A stretch of 64,000 nt of DNA from Desulfovibrio sp. UIB00 (GTDB taxonomy: Bacteria; Desulfobacterota; Desulfovibrionia; Desulfovibrionales; Desulfovibrionaceae): NCBI RefSeq assembly GCF_022508225.1, contig NZ_JAETXJ010000002.1, positions 1 to 64,000 on the forward strand, written 5' to 3'. A program made the position numbers and the translations under genes. Below, one piece after another: positions 27,447-37,019 of the stretch (the first letter of the stretch is position 1; each line of letters opens with the position of its first letter). The notes beneath the pieces were generated by a model. The model saw only the letters and a program-made list of their open reading frames with translations, ran no database searches and was not told the origin of the DNA.

Positions 27447-27746
27447 GGCTTTCCTCCGCAGTAGCCTGCTGTATAAGACGCGGGCGCGCCGGGGCAGTCC
27501 CGGCGGTTGCCGCAAGAGCAAAAATCTACTGAAAATGACCGCATATGGCAAGCAATTGCGCCAGTGGGAGAAAGAATATCCACAATTGCGGGCGCATGGA
27601 GCGAGCACATGGAACAGGCAAGGGGGATGCGCGGCGGGGCAGGGCGGGTAAGGACGCCTGAAAACTGTCCAAATAATAAGGGCTGGCCCTGCGGGGGGCG
27701 ATGCCGTATGTTCAGGGCAGCAAACAAGTATTATGAGGCCGGAATT
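27447..27746. other. Divergent promoter region ilvE / hydantoinase-like gene
   Basis: About 300 bases separate two divergently transcribed genes, so both promoters should lie here. I could not choose convincing -35/-10 pairs, operators, or an RNA structure. The open frames that enter it are unsupported by ribosome sites. Confidence 0.4.
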
Positions 27747-29570
27747 ATGAGCGAAACATATGTGCTGGGTATTGACGCCGGGGGCACGCACACAGACGCC
27801 GTGCTGCTTGCCTGCGATGCCGCCGCAGAGGAGCAGGCTCCGGGTGAAATTTGTGCAGCAGGATTGGGTGCGGAGGCTTTGCCCTCCGCCCGGTTGGTGG
27901 CCAGCGCCAAGGCGCGCACCCGTCACGACAATCTGCCCGCATCTGTGCGCGAGGTGCTTGCCGCCTTGGCAAAGGCTGCTCCTGATTGCGATTTTGGCGC
28001 TATTTCACGCGTGACACTGGGGGCGACCCTGGCCGTCAACGCCCTGGTGCAGGATCGCGCAGACCCTGTGGGGCTGGTGCTTTCCGCCGGGCCGGGGCTT
28101 GACCCGCACCATTTTGCAATGGGCGCGCATGTCTGTATTGTTCCCGGCGGGCTGGATCACCGGGGCGTGGAGGTCAGCCCCCTGCGCACAGCTTCCTTGC
28201 CCACCGCTGTCAGGGAATGGGAGGCCGCAGGTGTTGCCGTCGTGGCCTGCGTGGGCAAATTTTCGCCTCGCAATGCCGCGCACGATCTGTCCATGGCCGA
28301 GGTCGTGCGGTCGGCTGCGCCGCTGATGTCCATAACTATGGGGCATAGGCTCTCGGGGCGGCTCAACTTTCCCCGGCGCATGGCAACAGCCTATTTCAAC
28401 GCCGCCGTGCAGCGCCTGCACAATGAATTTCTGAATGCTGTGGAGGCAGCCCTTGCCGAGGCTGGCATTACAGCTTCCGTGCGTCTGCTCAAGGCGGACG
28501 GAGGGGCGGTGCCACTGACGCTTTCGCGCCAGGAGCCTGTGCAGTCCATACTTTCCGGCCCTGCGGCCAGCGTCATGGGCGTGCTCGCCCTGTGCGGCGG
28601 CAGCAAGGCCATGCGGCAGGGCTGCTCCCTGTTGCTCGACATGGGCGGCACCACTACGGACATGGCGCTCTTTGTGGACGGCTCCCCGGTGGTGGACAGG
28701 GACGGTATGCTGCTCAAGGGACGGCGCACCCTTGTGCGCGCTCTGGCTTCGGTTTCCATAGGCGTGGGCGGCGATTCGCTGCTTACGGTGGATGCCGCGC
28801 CCGGTGCTGCGCGCCCGGTTCAGGTCGGCCCCCTGCGCGAAGGCCCGGCCATGGCCTTTGGCGGTTCCCGTCCCACCCTGCTGGATGCTCTGAACGTATT
28901 GAATTTTGCCGCTGGCTCGGCTGGCGCGCAGGGTATCAATGGCGGGGATGCCGTGGCGGGCGATGCGACCGCATCCACGGCGGGCATTGCTGCACTGGCC
29001 GCAGAATACGGTCTGTCCCCGGAATCTTTGGCTCAAATGGCCGCAGACGATGCCCTTGCGCAGGTGGCTGCCGCTGCCCGCGCCCTGACCGATGGCATCA
29101 ACGCCCGCCCCATTTACACCCTGGCGGCACTCAAGGCCGTGCGCGAGGCGCGCCCGCAGCACGTGTGGCTGGTGGGCGGTCCTGCGGCCTGCGTTGTCCG
29201 GCGCATGTCCAAAGCTCTGAACTTGCCCGTGGAAACGCCGCCGCATGCGGATGTTGCCAATGCCGTGGGCGCGGCTCTGACCCTGCCCACAGACGCACTG
29301 GAACTCTACGCCGATACCGGGCGCTGCGTGCTGACAATCCCGGCCGTTGAATTGACCGAGCGCATCGGCAAGGGCTACAGCCTGAACGAAGCCCGCCAGC
29401 GAGCCAGCGCCCTGCTGCGCGAAAGGCTGGAGGCGGCAGGCGTCAGCGGCGCGCGGGTGGAAGTGACCGAGGCAGACATCTTCGCCACGCTGGACGATGC
29501 GGGCTTTGGCAGCAAGGATATTCGCGTTGTTTGTCAGGTTGTGCCTGGTCTCTCCGCCAAGGTTGGTTAG
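27747..29570 (+). CDS. Hydantoinase/oxoprolinase family protein
   Basis: ATP-dependent hydantoinase A / 5-oxoprolinase-type protein, 607 residues. It begins with the ASKHA phosphate-binding loop LGIDAGGTHTDAVLL (residue 6 on) and has the second one at LLLDMGGTTTDMALFVDG. FAMGAHVCIVPGGLDHRG and ILSGPAASVMG are expected blocks for the family. No hyuB partner is adjacent, so it may act alone, as some stand-alone HyuA proteins of anaerobes seem to. The frame is open far upstream (27507), but the ATG at 27747 with GAGG in front gives the family start. The substrate is unknown. Confidence 0.88.
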   Translation: MSETYVLGIDAGGTHTDAVLLACDAAAEEQAPGEICAAGLGAEALPSARLVASAKARTRHDNLPASVREVLAALAKAAPDCDFGAISRVTLGATLAVNALVQDRADPVGLVLSAGPGLDPHHFAMGAHVCIVPGGLDHRGVEVSPLRTASLPTAVREWEAAGVAVVACVGKFSPRNAAHDLSMAEVVRSAAPLMSITMGHRLSGRLNFPRRMATAYFNAAVQRLHNEFLNAVEAALAEAGITASVRLLKADGGAVPLTLSRQEPVQSILSGPAASVMGVLALCGGSKAMRQGCSLLLDMGGTTTDMALFVDGSPVVDRDGMLLKGRRTLVRALASVSIGVGGDSLLTVDAAPGAARPVQVGPLREGPAMAFGGSRPTLLDALNVLNFAAGSAGAQGINGGDAVAGDATASTAGIAALAAEYGLSPESLAQMAADDALAQVAAAARALTDGINARPIYTLAALKAVREARPQHVWLVGGPAACVVRRMSKALNLPVETPPHADVANAVGAALTLPTDALELYADTGRCVLTIPAVELTERIGKGYSLNEARQRASALLRERLEAAGVSGARVEVTEADIFATLDDAGFGSKDIRVVCQVVPGLSAKVG

Positions 29571-29615
29571 GTGAACGGGTGCTCCGTGCGTGGCTCTTGC
29601 CCTCCGGCTGCGTCA

Positions 29616-29680
29616 AAATATTGCCCGGTGTCGGTCGAGTACCGTTATGTACACTCCCTCCACGGGCAATATTTTTCCTT
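29616..29680 (+). terminator. Terminator after the hydantoinase-like gene
   Basis: AAATATTGCCCG (29616-29627) and CGGGCAATATTT (29663-29674) are perfect 12-base arms with a 35-base loop, followed by TTCCTT. It is 45 bases past the stop codon and probably ends this transcript. Confidence 0.65.
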
Positions 29681-29850
29681 GCCGGAGAACAAAATCCATC
29701 GCACGGCGCACCCGCTCACGAAGAGACAAGGGTTTCAGAATTTCGGCGGAGAGCAAAAGGCGTTCAGTGCAGACATACCTTGTCGGGGTGAGTTTCAAAG
29801 AATTGAAGCCCTGGTTGCCGGAATTGACACGAGTAGCGCGGCGGATTGAT

Positions 29851-30384
29851 ATGAAAATTCCTCAGGGATACATCATAGAGCAGGCATCGGCAGACCGTGT
29901 GCCCCTGCTGGCGGCTATCGAAGTAGCCGCTGCGGGGATTTTTCCTTCAGGCTCCATACCGGATCACATCCGTTCTGATTTCACGCCTGTGGACAAACTG
30001 CATGAAGCTGTTCAAAACGGCCTTCTCTGGGCGGCCCTTGATCAAGCGGGCAATCCTGTGGGCTACGCCTATGTGCGTTTGGTTGACCATGCCGCCCTGC
30101 TGGCCCAGATTGACGTGCACCCCGACCACATGCGCAAAGGCATAGGCGCAGCCCTCATCGGGCAGGTTGCGGAGGGCTTGCGGCAGCGCAGAATGCCCGC
30201 CCTCTATCTGACAACGTTTACCCACGTGCCCTGGAATGCGCCATTTTACGCCCGGTTGGGCTTCACGGCGCTGGAAGATGCGGACACTCCCCTGTTTCTC
30301 AAGGATATTCTTGAAGAAGAAAAGCGCTGCGGCCTGACCAGCCGCATCGGCATGCGCCTGTCCCTCGCGGGGGAGGCCAACTAG
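29851..30384 (+). CDS. GNAT-family N-acetyltransferase
   Basis: Acetyl-CoA dependent transferase of the GNAT fold, 177 residues. The acetyl-CoA loop is recognisable (QIDVHPDHMRKGIGAALIGQ), followed by the motif-B strand YLTTFTHVPWNAPFYARLGF, which is common to small-molecule and amino-acid acetyltransferases. The frame runs from 29590, but the upstream part has no family match, so the ATG at 29851 (MKIPQGYIIEQASADRVP) is chosen despite a weak ribosome site. The acceptor is unknown. It lies 75 bases before trmL on the same strand. Confidence 0.85.
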   Translation: MKIPQGYIIEQASADRVPLLAAIEVAAAGIFPSGSIPDHIRSDFTPVDKLHEAVQNGLLWAALDQAGNPVGYAYVRLVDHAALLAQIDVHPDHMRKGIGAALIGQVAEGLRQRRMPALYLTTFTHVPWNAPFYARLGFTALEDADTPLFLKDILEEEKRCGLTSRIGMRLSLAGEAN

Positions 30385-30459
30385 ATATGTTTGCCACGGC
30401 AATATGACTGGCACTCCCAGTCTGAGCCATTCACATTATTACCACCAGTCAGCTACACC

Positions 30460-30933
30460 ATGCAGATAGTTCTTTTTGAGCCGGAAATCCCCCCCAATAC
30501 AGGCAATATCGCCCGACTGTGCGCCGCCACGGATACCACCCTGAACCTCATTGAGCCTCTGGGCTTCAAGCTTGAAGACCGCTACCTCAAGCGCGCAGGG
30601 CTGGATTACTGGCCCAACGTGCGGCTGCGCGTCTGGCCCGACTGGGCCGCCTTTGCGGCGCAGGGGCAGCAGGGCGCGCGCCTTGTGCTGACCTCGGCCA
30701 AGAAAGGGCAGGTCAGCGCCCCGGCCCACCAGTTTGCCTTTGAGCCGGAAGACTGCCTCGTGTTCGGGCCGGAAACACGCGGTCTGCCGCAGGAAATCCT
30801 GGAGCTTTCGCCCCACCGCATCCGTATTCCCATGTTGGAGGGCCGCGTGCGCAGCCTCAATCTTTCCACATCGGCGGGCATTGTGCTGTACATGGCCCTG
30901 GCCCGTACCGGCCTCATGGAGGATTGGGCGTGA
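30460..30933 (+). CDS. trmL: tRNA (cytidine/uridine-2'-O)-methyltransferase TrmL
   Basis: SPOUT-class methyltransferase that 2'-O-methylates the wobble base 34 of leucine tRNAs. At 157 residues it is the same length as E. coli TrmL. Signatures are VLFEPEIPPNTGNIARLCAA at the start, VFGPETRGLP, and the knot segment RIPMLEGRVRSLNLSTSAGI. The frame is open from 30391, but the ATG at 30460 is the family start. Its stop overlaps the GTG start of cbiB by two bases, so the two genes are translationally coupled although functionally unrelated. Confidence 0.94.
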   Translation: MQIVLFEPEIPPNTGNIARLCAATDTTLNLIEPLGFKLEDRYLKRAGLDYWPNVRLRVWPDWAAFAAQGQQGARLVLTSAKKGQVSAPAHQFAFEPEDCLVFGPETRGLPQEILELSPHRIRIPMLEGRVRSLNLSTSAGIVLYMALARTGLMEDWA

Positions 30934-32000
30934 GTCTGGCGCAGCTATTCCCCTATTCCGCGTGGGAATGCTGGTGGCTTGCCCCTCTGGCCCTGATTTT
31001 TGATCTCTGGCTGGGCGACCCTGACTTGCCGTGGCGGCATCCTGTTTGCGCGGTGGGCAAGCTGCTGGACTGGCTGGAAGCTCCGGCGCGGCGTTTTATG
31101 CGCAAGAACGGGCCGGATGCCGAACGCCAGCGCGGGCGCTTTGCCGGGGCAGTTGCCCTGGCAGTGCTTGTGAGCCTGACAGGCGCGGTTGCGTGGGGGC
31201 TGGTTTCCTTGCCGGTAGTTGGTCCGTTGCTGGCCCTGTATCTGGCCTGGGCCGGGCTGGCTCTGGGCAGCTTGCTGCGCACCGGGCAGGAGGTGCTGCG
31301 CCGGGTGGAACACTATGACGAGCCGCAAGCGCGCGAAGCGCTTTCGTGGCTGGTCAGCAGGGACACTTCCAGCATGGATCGCCCCCTCATGCGCAAAACT
31401 CTGGCCGATACGCTTTCTGAAAATCTCACGGACGCCTTTATGGCTCCTTTTTTCTGGCTGCTCGTGGGCGGGCCTGTGGCCATGTGGTGCTACAAGGCCG
31501 TGAGCACAACTGATTCCATGTGGGGCTACGTGACCGAAAAGTGGCTCTGGCTGGGCTGGGCCGGGGCGCGCGGCGATGATACGCTGGCCTACATTCCTGC
31601 CCGTTTGTCGGCCTGCGCGGCCTGTCTTGCGGACAGATGCGTAGCCATCTGTGAACGTTATCTGCGGTTTTTGCCCGGCAAGATGCGGCCCTCGCGCCTG
31701 TGGCAAGGCCGCTGGCCCGGTTTCCGGATTGTGGCTCAGCAGGCCGTAGGCATGCCAAGCCCCAATTCGGGCTGGTCCATGACGGTCTGCGCATGGTTGT
31801 GTGGGGCGCGCATGGGGGGGCCGTCCGTGTACTTTGGCACGCTGACGCCAAAACCCTGGCTTGGGCCAGAACAGGACGAGGCCGAGCCTTGGGATAGCAA
31901 GCGCTTGCTGGCGCTTTGTGAACTCTTGCGCTATAGCGCCTTGTGTGGGGGACTGACGCTCTGGCTATGCTTCATGGTGGTCAGTCTGCCTATTTTTTGA
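30930..32000 (+). CDS. cbiB: Adenosylcobinamide-phosphate synthase CbiB
   Basis: Membrane enzyme that attaches aminopropanol (or its phosphate) to adenosylcobyric acid in cobalamin synthesis, 356 residues. The N-terminus shows the family block LIFDLWLGDPDLPWRHPVCA, and further on SRDTSSMDRPLMRKTLADT and SENLTDAFMAPFFWLLVGG. About four to five membrane helices are predicted. GTG at 30930 is chosen as the start because GGAGG lies seven bases ahead; the preceding TTG at 30924 is too close to it. The other cobalamin genes of the window are at 56641-60710, so the pathway genes are scattered. Confidence 0.93.
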   Translation: MSLAQLFPYSAWECWWLAPLALIFDLWLGDPDLPWRHPVCAVGKLLDWLEAPARRFMRKNGPDAERQRGRFAGAVALAVLVSLTGAVAWGLVSLPVVGPLLALYLAWAGLALGSLLRTGQEVLRRVEHYDEPQAREALSWLVSRDTSSMDRPLMRKTLADTLSENLTDAFMAPFFWLLVGGPVAMWCYKAVSTTDSMWGYVTEKWLWLGWAGARGDDTLAYIPARLSACAACLADRCVAICERYLRFLPGKMRPSRLWQGRWPGFRIVAQQAVGMPSPNSGWSMTVCAWLCGARMGGPSVYFGTLTPKPWLGPEQDEAEPWDSKRLLALCELLRYSALCGGLTLWLCFMVVSLPIF

Positions 32001-32007
32001 GGAAGAT

Positions 32008-32760
32008 ATGTTGTTAATAGCGCTGGGTGCTGTATGCCTGCTGGTGGGTATTCTGGTTGGGCTCACGGGCGTAGGCGGTATCCTTGTTCCTCCCGGGCTG
32101 ATCCTGCTGAGCGGGCTTGAGCCGCACGAGGCCATGGGGACGGCGCTGGCGTCCTTTTTGCCCATTGGGCTGGTGGGAACCGTCATGTACCGCCGTTTGG
32201 GCCATGTGGACTGGTCGCGGGCCACGCCCTTTATGATTGGCGGCCTTGCGGCTCTGCCCGGAGCCGTGCTCAACGCCAGCATCAACGCAAAGCCGCTGGT
32301 AATTTTGCTGGCGGGCATCATCCTGTTTGCAGGCTTTTGCGTATTGCGCCCCCCCAAGGCTGGCGGCAGCGTTTTTTGGCAGAGCAGGGCGGGGTTTTTC
32401 TTCATCGGGGCGAGCACTGGCTTTCTGGCGGGCATGACCGGCGCTGGCGGCCCGGTGCTGACCATCCCGTGGATGATAGCCGCCGGTGTTGCCCCCATGA
32501 CGGCTGTGGGCCTTGCCATGCCGTATCAGGTGGTTACAGCCGTGTTTGGCACTGTGGGCAATATAGCTGACGGCCATGTGGATTTTGCCCTGTTGCCGAT
32601 AGTCTGCATTCTTGAAATTGCAGGTTTTGCTGGCGGTGTTGTTCTGGCAAAACGCACGCCCACGGGCATGCTGCGCACCCTCATTGGAGGCGTGTGCTGT
32701 TTGCTGGGCCTGTTCCTGCTTGTGCGGGAGCTGGAGCCTGTCATACTCAAGATGTTTTAA
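32008..32760 (+). CDS. TauE/SafE-family permease
   Basis: Membrane transporter of 250 residues with about eight hydrophobic helices and the two repeated TauE/SafE motifs: GLTGVGGILVPPGLILLSGL near the N-terminus and GFLAGMTGAGGPVLTIPWMI in the second half. Family members export sulfite, sulfoacetate or related organosulfur anions. That would make sense in a sulfite-producing sulfate reducer, but the substrate is not readable here. It begins seven bases after cbiB and likely shares its transcript. Confidence 0.9.
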   Translation: MLLIALGAVCLLVGILVGLTGVGGILVPPGLILLSGLEPHEAMGTALASFLPIGLVGTVMYRRLGHVDWSRATPFMIGGLAALPGAVLNASINAKPLVILLAGIILFAGFCVLRPPKAGGSVFWQSRAGFFFIGASTGFLAGMTGAGGPVLTIPWMIAAGVAPMTAVGLAMPYQVVTAVFGTVGNIADGHVDFALLPIVCILEIAGFAGGVVLAKRTPTGMLRTLIGGVCCLLGLFLLVRELEPVILKMF

Positions 32761-32886
32761 CCATGTTTTGTGCGCCGCAAGGCGAGTGGCTCAGACGTTG
32801 ATTGTTTTCCACGGGCAAACCTGATTCGGGCTGCCTTTTTGCCGCAAGGCACGTGTGCCGTCCATTGCATTCCCCGAGGGGGCCGC

Positions 32887-35800
32887 ATGAATATTGCCGC
32901 GCTTTTTATCCGCCGCCCTGTGGCCACTGTGCTGATAATGCTGGGCATGCTGTTTTTTGGCGTGTCGGGGTACCGCAATCTGCCCGTAAATCAGTTGCCC
33001 ACGGTGGATTTTCCCACCATTCAGGTGCAGGCCGAGCTTGCCGGGGCCGACCCGGAAACCATGGCTTCCTCCGTGGCTACGCCGCTGGAAAAAGAATTCT
33101 TCACCATTGCGGGCATCGATTCCATTTCATCGGTCAATTCCACGGGCCGCACACGCATCACCATTCAGTTTGCCCTTGACCGCAATATCGATGCGGCGGC
33201 TCTGGACGTGCAGTCGGCCATCGGCCTTGCCCAGCGCCGTCTGCCCTCCAACATGACCGTGCCGCCGAGCTTCCGCAAGGTGAACCCTGCCGATCTGCCC
33301 ATCCTGCAACTGCGCGTATCGTCTGCCACCTTGCCGCTCTATGTGCTCAATGAATACGCGGACACGCTCATAGGTCAGCGCCTTTCCATGGTGGACGGCG
33401 TGGCCCAGGTGGTCATTTACGGGCAGAAGCAGTACGCCGTCCGCGTGCAACTGAACCCGGACGAGCTGGCTACGCGGGGTCTTGGCATTGACGAGGTGGC
33501 CGAAGCCGTGGCCGCAGCCAACAGCATGTTGCCCACAGGTTCCCTGGAAGGGGCGCACCGGGCTGATTCCATCAAGTCTTCGGGCCAGCTTATGAACGCC
33601 CGGGCCTTCAGTGACGCGGTGGTGGCCTACCGCAACGGCGCGCCCGTGCGCCTGCGCGATCTGGGCGAAGTGGTGGACAGCTTCAAACAGGACAAGCAGC
33701 TCACCTGGAGCAACGGCGGCGCACCCAGCATCATGCTGGCCGTTGAGCGCCAGCCCGGCACCAATACCGTGCAGGTGGTGGATTCCATCCGCGCCCTGCT
33801 GCCCGCGCTGGAAAAGCAGTTGCCGCCCTCCGCCAAGGTGGAGGTTTTTTACGACCGCTCGGAATCCATCCGTGAATCCGTGGCGGACGTAAAGTTCACA
33901 CTGGTACTCACTGTGTTTCTGGTGGTGCTGGTTATTTTTATCTTTTTGCGTAACCTGCCCGCCACGATCATTCCCAGCCTTGCCCTGCCCATGTCGGTCA
34001 TTTCGACCTTTGCCGTCATGTCTGTGCTGGGCTACAGCCTGGACAACCTCTCGCTCATGGCCCTGACTCTTGCCGTGGGCTTTGTGGTGGACGATGCCAT
34101 CGTCATGCTTGAAAACATCGTGCGCCATCAGGAAATGGGCAAGGACCCACAGACTGCGGCCTTTGACGGCTCGGCGGAGATCGGCTTCACCATTGTTTCC
34201 ATGACGCTCTCGCTGGCGGCGGTGTTCATTCCCGTGCTGTTCATGGGGGGTATTGTGGGGCGGCTGTTCCGTGAATTCGCGGTGGTCATCATTGCCGCGA
34301 TCCTGAGTTCCGGCGTGGTATCGCTCACGCTCACGCCCATGCTTTGCGCCTATTTTTTAAAGGCGCAGGGGCGGAACATGGCCGGGCACAAGCCCGCCGT
34401 GAGCGGGCTGTACGGCGCGCTTGAACGATGTTTTGACAGGCTGGCCGACCTGTACGCCCGTTCGCTTGATGTGGCGTTGCGCCATCGGCGTATTACCCTG
34501 TTGGCCTCGTTTGGCCTGTTGGCCCTGACAGTATGGCTGGGCATGGTCATTCCCAAGGGCTTTTTGCCCACGGAAGACATGGGCCTGTTGCAGGCCAGCA
34601 CCGAGGCGGAGCAGGGCGTGTCCTTTGAGGGCATGGTGCGGGCGCAGCACAGCCTTGACCCCATGCTGGAATCATCCACCCATGTGGCGGCCTACAACTC
34701 CATTGTGGGCATTGTGGGCGGCAGCCAGAGCATGAACAACGGCATTCTGCTCATGCGGCTGGCGGAGCACGATAAACGCCCCGGCATTGAGACCGTGGCC
34801 CAGAAGCTGCGCAAGGATCTCAACACCTCGCCTTCCATGCGCGTATTTGTGCGTGTGCCGCCAACCATCAGCATTGGCGGCCGTGCGTCCAAGGCCCTGT
34901 ATCAATACACGCTGTTTGGGCCGGATATGGGTTCGCTTTTTGAAAGCGCCCAACGCATTGAGGATGCCCTGCGCAAGCTGCCGGAATTGCAGGACGTTAA
35001 CAGCGATCTGCAACTCAAGAATCCAGAACTGCGCGTGACCATTGATCGCAACCGCGCCGCAGCGCTAGGCGTGACCCCGCAGCAGATAGAGCTGGCCCTG
35101 CAATCGGCCTACGGCTCGCGTGAGGTTTCGACAATTTACGCCCCTACGGACGACTATTCTGTCTTTGTGGAATTGCAAAAGCCCTTCCAGAAAGACCGCT
35201 CGGCCCTTTCACGGCTCTACGTGCGTTCCAAGAGCGGCGATCTTGTGCCGCTGAGTACCCTGGCCCAGCTTTCCACTGGGGTCGGCCCCATCGCGGTCAA
35301 CCACAACGGGCAGTTCCCATCGGTGACCATCTCGTACAACCTGCGCCCCGGTATTTCGCTCAGTCAGGGCGTGGGCGCGGTGGAGGCGGCGGCGCGCCCG
35401 CTGCTGCCCGATACTGTGACCGCCGAATCGCAGGGTACGGCACAGGCCTTCCAGAGTTCGCTCAAGGGTATGGGCTGGCTGCTTGTGCTGGCCATTGTGG
35501 TCATTTATCTTGTGCTGGGCATTTTGTACGAGAGCTTCATCCACCCGTTCACCATCCTTTCCGGCTTGCCGTCGGCTGGCTTTGGCGCGCTGGCGACCCT
35601 GTGGCTGTTCGGCATGGAGCTTGATCTGTACGGCTTTGTGGGTATCATCATGCTGCTCGGCATCGTAAAGAAAAATGCCATCATGATGCTTGATTTCGCA
35701 CTGGAAGCGCAGAAGAATGATCCGGCCCTTGACCCGCTGGCGGCCATTACCCAGGGCTGTCATGTGCGCTTTCGGCCAATTATGATGACCACCGTGGCCG

Positions 35801-36045
35801 CGCTCATGGGCGCGCTGCCCATTGCCGTGGGCATTGGCGCGGGGGCCGACGCCCGCCGCGCGCTGGGTCTGGCGGTGGTGGGCGGGCTGTGTTTTTCGCA
35901 GCTGGTCACGCTCTACATCACACCAGTGTACTACTATTATATGGAAAAACTCTCCCGCAGGCTGGGACGCCTCTGGGGCGGGCGTTTCAAGCAGAACCGG
36001 CAGGAACATGCGGAGAACGGGCAAGCCTTTCCGCCTTCGCACTGA
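32887..36045 (+). CDS. RND-type multidrug efflux permease (HAE1-like)
   Basis: Proton-driven inner-membrane efflux pump of the AcrB/MdtB class, 1052 residues. It starts MNIAALFIRRPVATVLIMLG with a strong purine-rich ribosome site. The N-terminal helix is followed by YRNLPVNQLPTVDFPTIQVQ and the large periplasmic loops. The helix-4 motif LAVGFVVDDAIVMLENI contains the two aspartates of the proton relay. The second half repeats the fold (GFLPTEDMGLLQ, FVGIIMLLGIVKKNAIMMLD). No membrane-fusion protein or TolC partner is adjacent, so it probably borrows them from elsewhere. The frame extends upstream to 32770 without a family match. Confidence 0.95.
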   Translation: MNIAALFIRRPVATVLIMLGMLFFGVSGYRNLPVNQLPTVDFPTIQVQAELAGADPETMASSVATPLEKEFFTIAGIDSISSVNSTGRTRITIQFALDRNIDAAALDVQSAIGLAQRRLPSNMTVPPSFRKVNPADLPILQLRVSSATLPLYVLNEYADTLIGQRLSMVDGVAQVVIYGQKQYAVRVQLNPDELATRGLGIDEVAEAVAAANSMLPTGSLEGAHRADSIKSSGQLMNARAFSDAVVAYRNGAPVRLRDLGEVVDSFKQDKQLTWSNGGAPSIMLAVERQPGTNTVQVVDSIRALLPALEKQLPPSAKVEVFYDRSESIRESVADVKFTLVLTVFLVVLVIFIFLRNLPATIIPSLALPMSVISTFAVMSVLGYSLDNLSLMALTLAVGFVVDDAIVMLENIVRHQEMGKDPQTAAFDGSAEIGFTIVSMTLSLAAVFIPVLFMGGIVGRLFREFAVVIIAAILSSGVVSLTLTPMLCAYFLKAQGRNMAGHKPAVSGLYGALERCFDRLADLYARSLDVALRHRRITLLASFGLLALTVWLGMVIPKGFLPTEDMGLLQASTEAEQGVSFEGMVRAQHSLDPMLESSTHVAAYNSIVGIVGGSQSMNNGILLMRLAEHDKRPGIETVAQKLRKDLNTSPSMRVFVRVPPTISIGGRASKALYQYTLFGPDMGSLFESAQRIEDALRKLPELQDVNSDLQLKNPELRVTIDRNRAAALGVTPQQIELALQSAYGSREVSTIYAPTDDYSVFVELQKPFQKDRSALSRLYVRSKSGDLVPLSTLAQLSTGVGPIAVNHNGQFPSVTISYNLRPGISLSQGVGAVEAAARPLLPDTVTAESQGTAQAFQSSLKGMGWLLVLAIVVIYLVLGILYESFIHPFTILSGLPSAGFGALATLWLFGMELDLYGFVGIIMLLGIVKKNAIMMLDFALEAQKNDPALDPLAAITQGCHVRFRPIMMTTVAALMGALPIAVGIGAGADARRALGLAVVGGLCFSQLVTLYITPVYYYYMEKLSRRLGRLWGGRFKQNRQEHAENGQAFPPSH

Positions 36046-36063
36046 TCCGGCCCTGGAGAACCT

Positions 36064-36855
36064 ATGAGTATGCAAAATTCCCCCTTTTCATCCATGCCCG
36101 CCGATTCCGGCGGTGCACCTGTATGCAGGCGCTGCGGCACCTGCTGCCTGCTGGGCGGGCCGACCCTGATGCTGAGCGACGCCGCATTGCTGGTTTCCGG
36201 CACATTGACACTGGAAGCTCTGGTGTGTCTGCGCGCCGGGGAGTGGGCGCGGGATGACTCGCGCAAGGCATTGCGCCCTCTGGAGGGGGAACGTCTCAAA
36301 ATTGCCGGGCCCGGCGGCAGGGTGCATCCCTGGCGCTGCCGCTATTACCGTGAAGGCGCGGGTTGCGGCATCTATGAACAGCGCCCTGCGCAATGCACGG
36401 CCCTGTTCTGCATGGACACCGGGCCGCTGGAGGCCCTGCTTGCCAAGGGTTCACACCTTGGGCGGTATGCGGCTCTGAACGCGCTGGCCGACGGGATTCC
36501 CGGATTTTCAACTCTTAGTGCTGCCAGCAGGGCCTTGCTGCCTGATCTTGTGAGCGCGCATGAAGAGCAGGTTTCTGTGCGGGCGGTGCTTGAACTGGCC
36601 GACAGACTGGGATTTTTTCCGCAGCAGGGGCAAGGCCTGACGGTGGAGCGTTATGCGGAGCAAGGCCCGCTGGAGGGCAGCGAGCGCGAAGCCGCCGTGG
36701 CGGAGCTGGGCGAAGCCGCCCGCATGGACGCGGCCTTTCGCGAACTTTGCGTGGAGCGCGCTGGCGTTCCCCGCGCCATGCTGCCCTTTTTGTTCGGCAG
36801 GTCGGTCAAGGATCTGCTGGCAGAGGTTGGCCTCAAGCCTGTTTCGGGCAGTTAG
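36064..36855 (+). CDS. YkgJ-family cysteine-cluster protein
   Basis: Protein of 263 residues with the CxxCxxCC-type cluster of the YkgJ (UPF0153) family: CRRCGTCCLLGGP near residue 20 and a second group CRYYREGAGCGIYEQRPAQC followed by FC. These cysteines probably bind zinc or an Fe-S cluster. The C-terminal half (about 130-263) is helical and family-specific to this lineage as far as I can tell. It follows the RND gene by 18 bases with a GGAG site, so co-transcription is likely. No known function links the two. Confidence 0.8.
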   Translation: MSMQNSPFSSMPADSGGAPVCRRCGTCCLLGGPTLMLSDAALLVSGTLTLEALVCLRAGEWARDDSRKALRPLEGERLKIAGPGGRVHPWRCRYYREGAGCGIYEQRPAQCTALFCMDTGPLEALLAKGSHLGRYAALNALADGIPGFSTLSAASRALLPDLVSAHEEQVSVRAVLELADRLGFFPQQGQGLTVERYAEQGPLEGSEREAAVAELGEAARMDAAFRELCVERAGVPRAMLPFLFGRSVKDLLAEVGLKPVSGS

Positions 36856-37019
36856 CCCACAGCGCGGGCGATTGCCTCTGCGTGGCGGCCCTGCCCCTTT
36901 TGCGGGCAGAAAGGCGCGGGGCGCTTAACCCGCCTGCGGTTGACAGAACAGGCCTCCGTACCTAACCTTTGATGAAAGTAAAAAAATCACGCCCCCCGGC
37001 GGGCAATGAAGGAAGCAAC

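Noticed and set aside
29613-29798. Minus-strand frame with arginine-rich helical sequence upstream of the GNAT gene
   Set aside because: Looked like a gene fragment, but it overlaps the terminator of the preceding gene and has no ribosome site.
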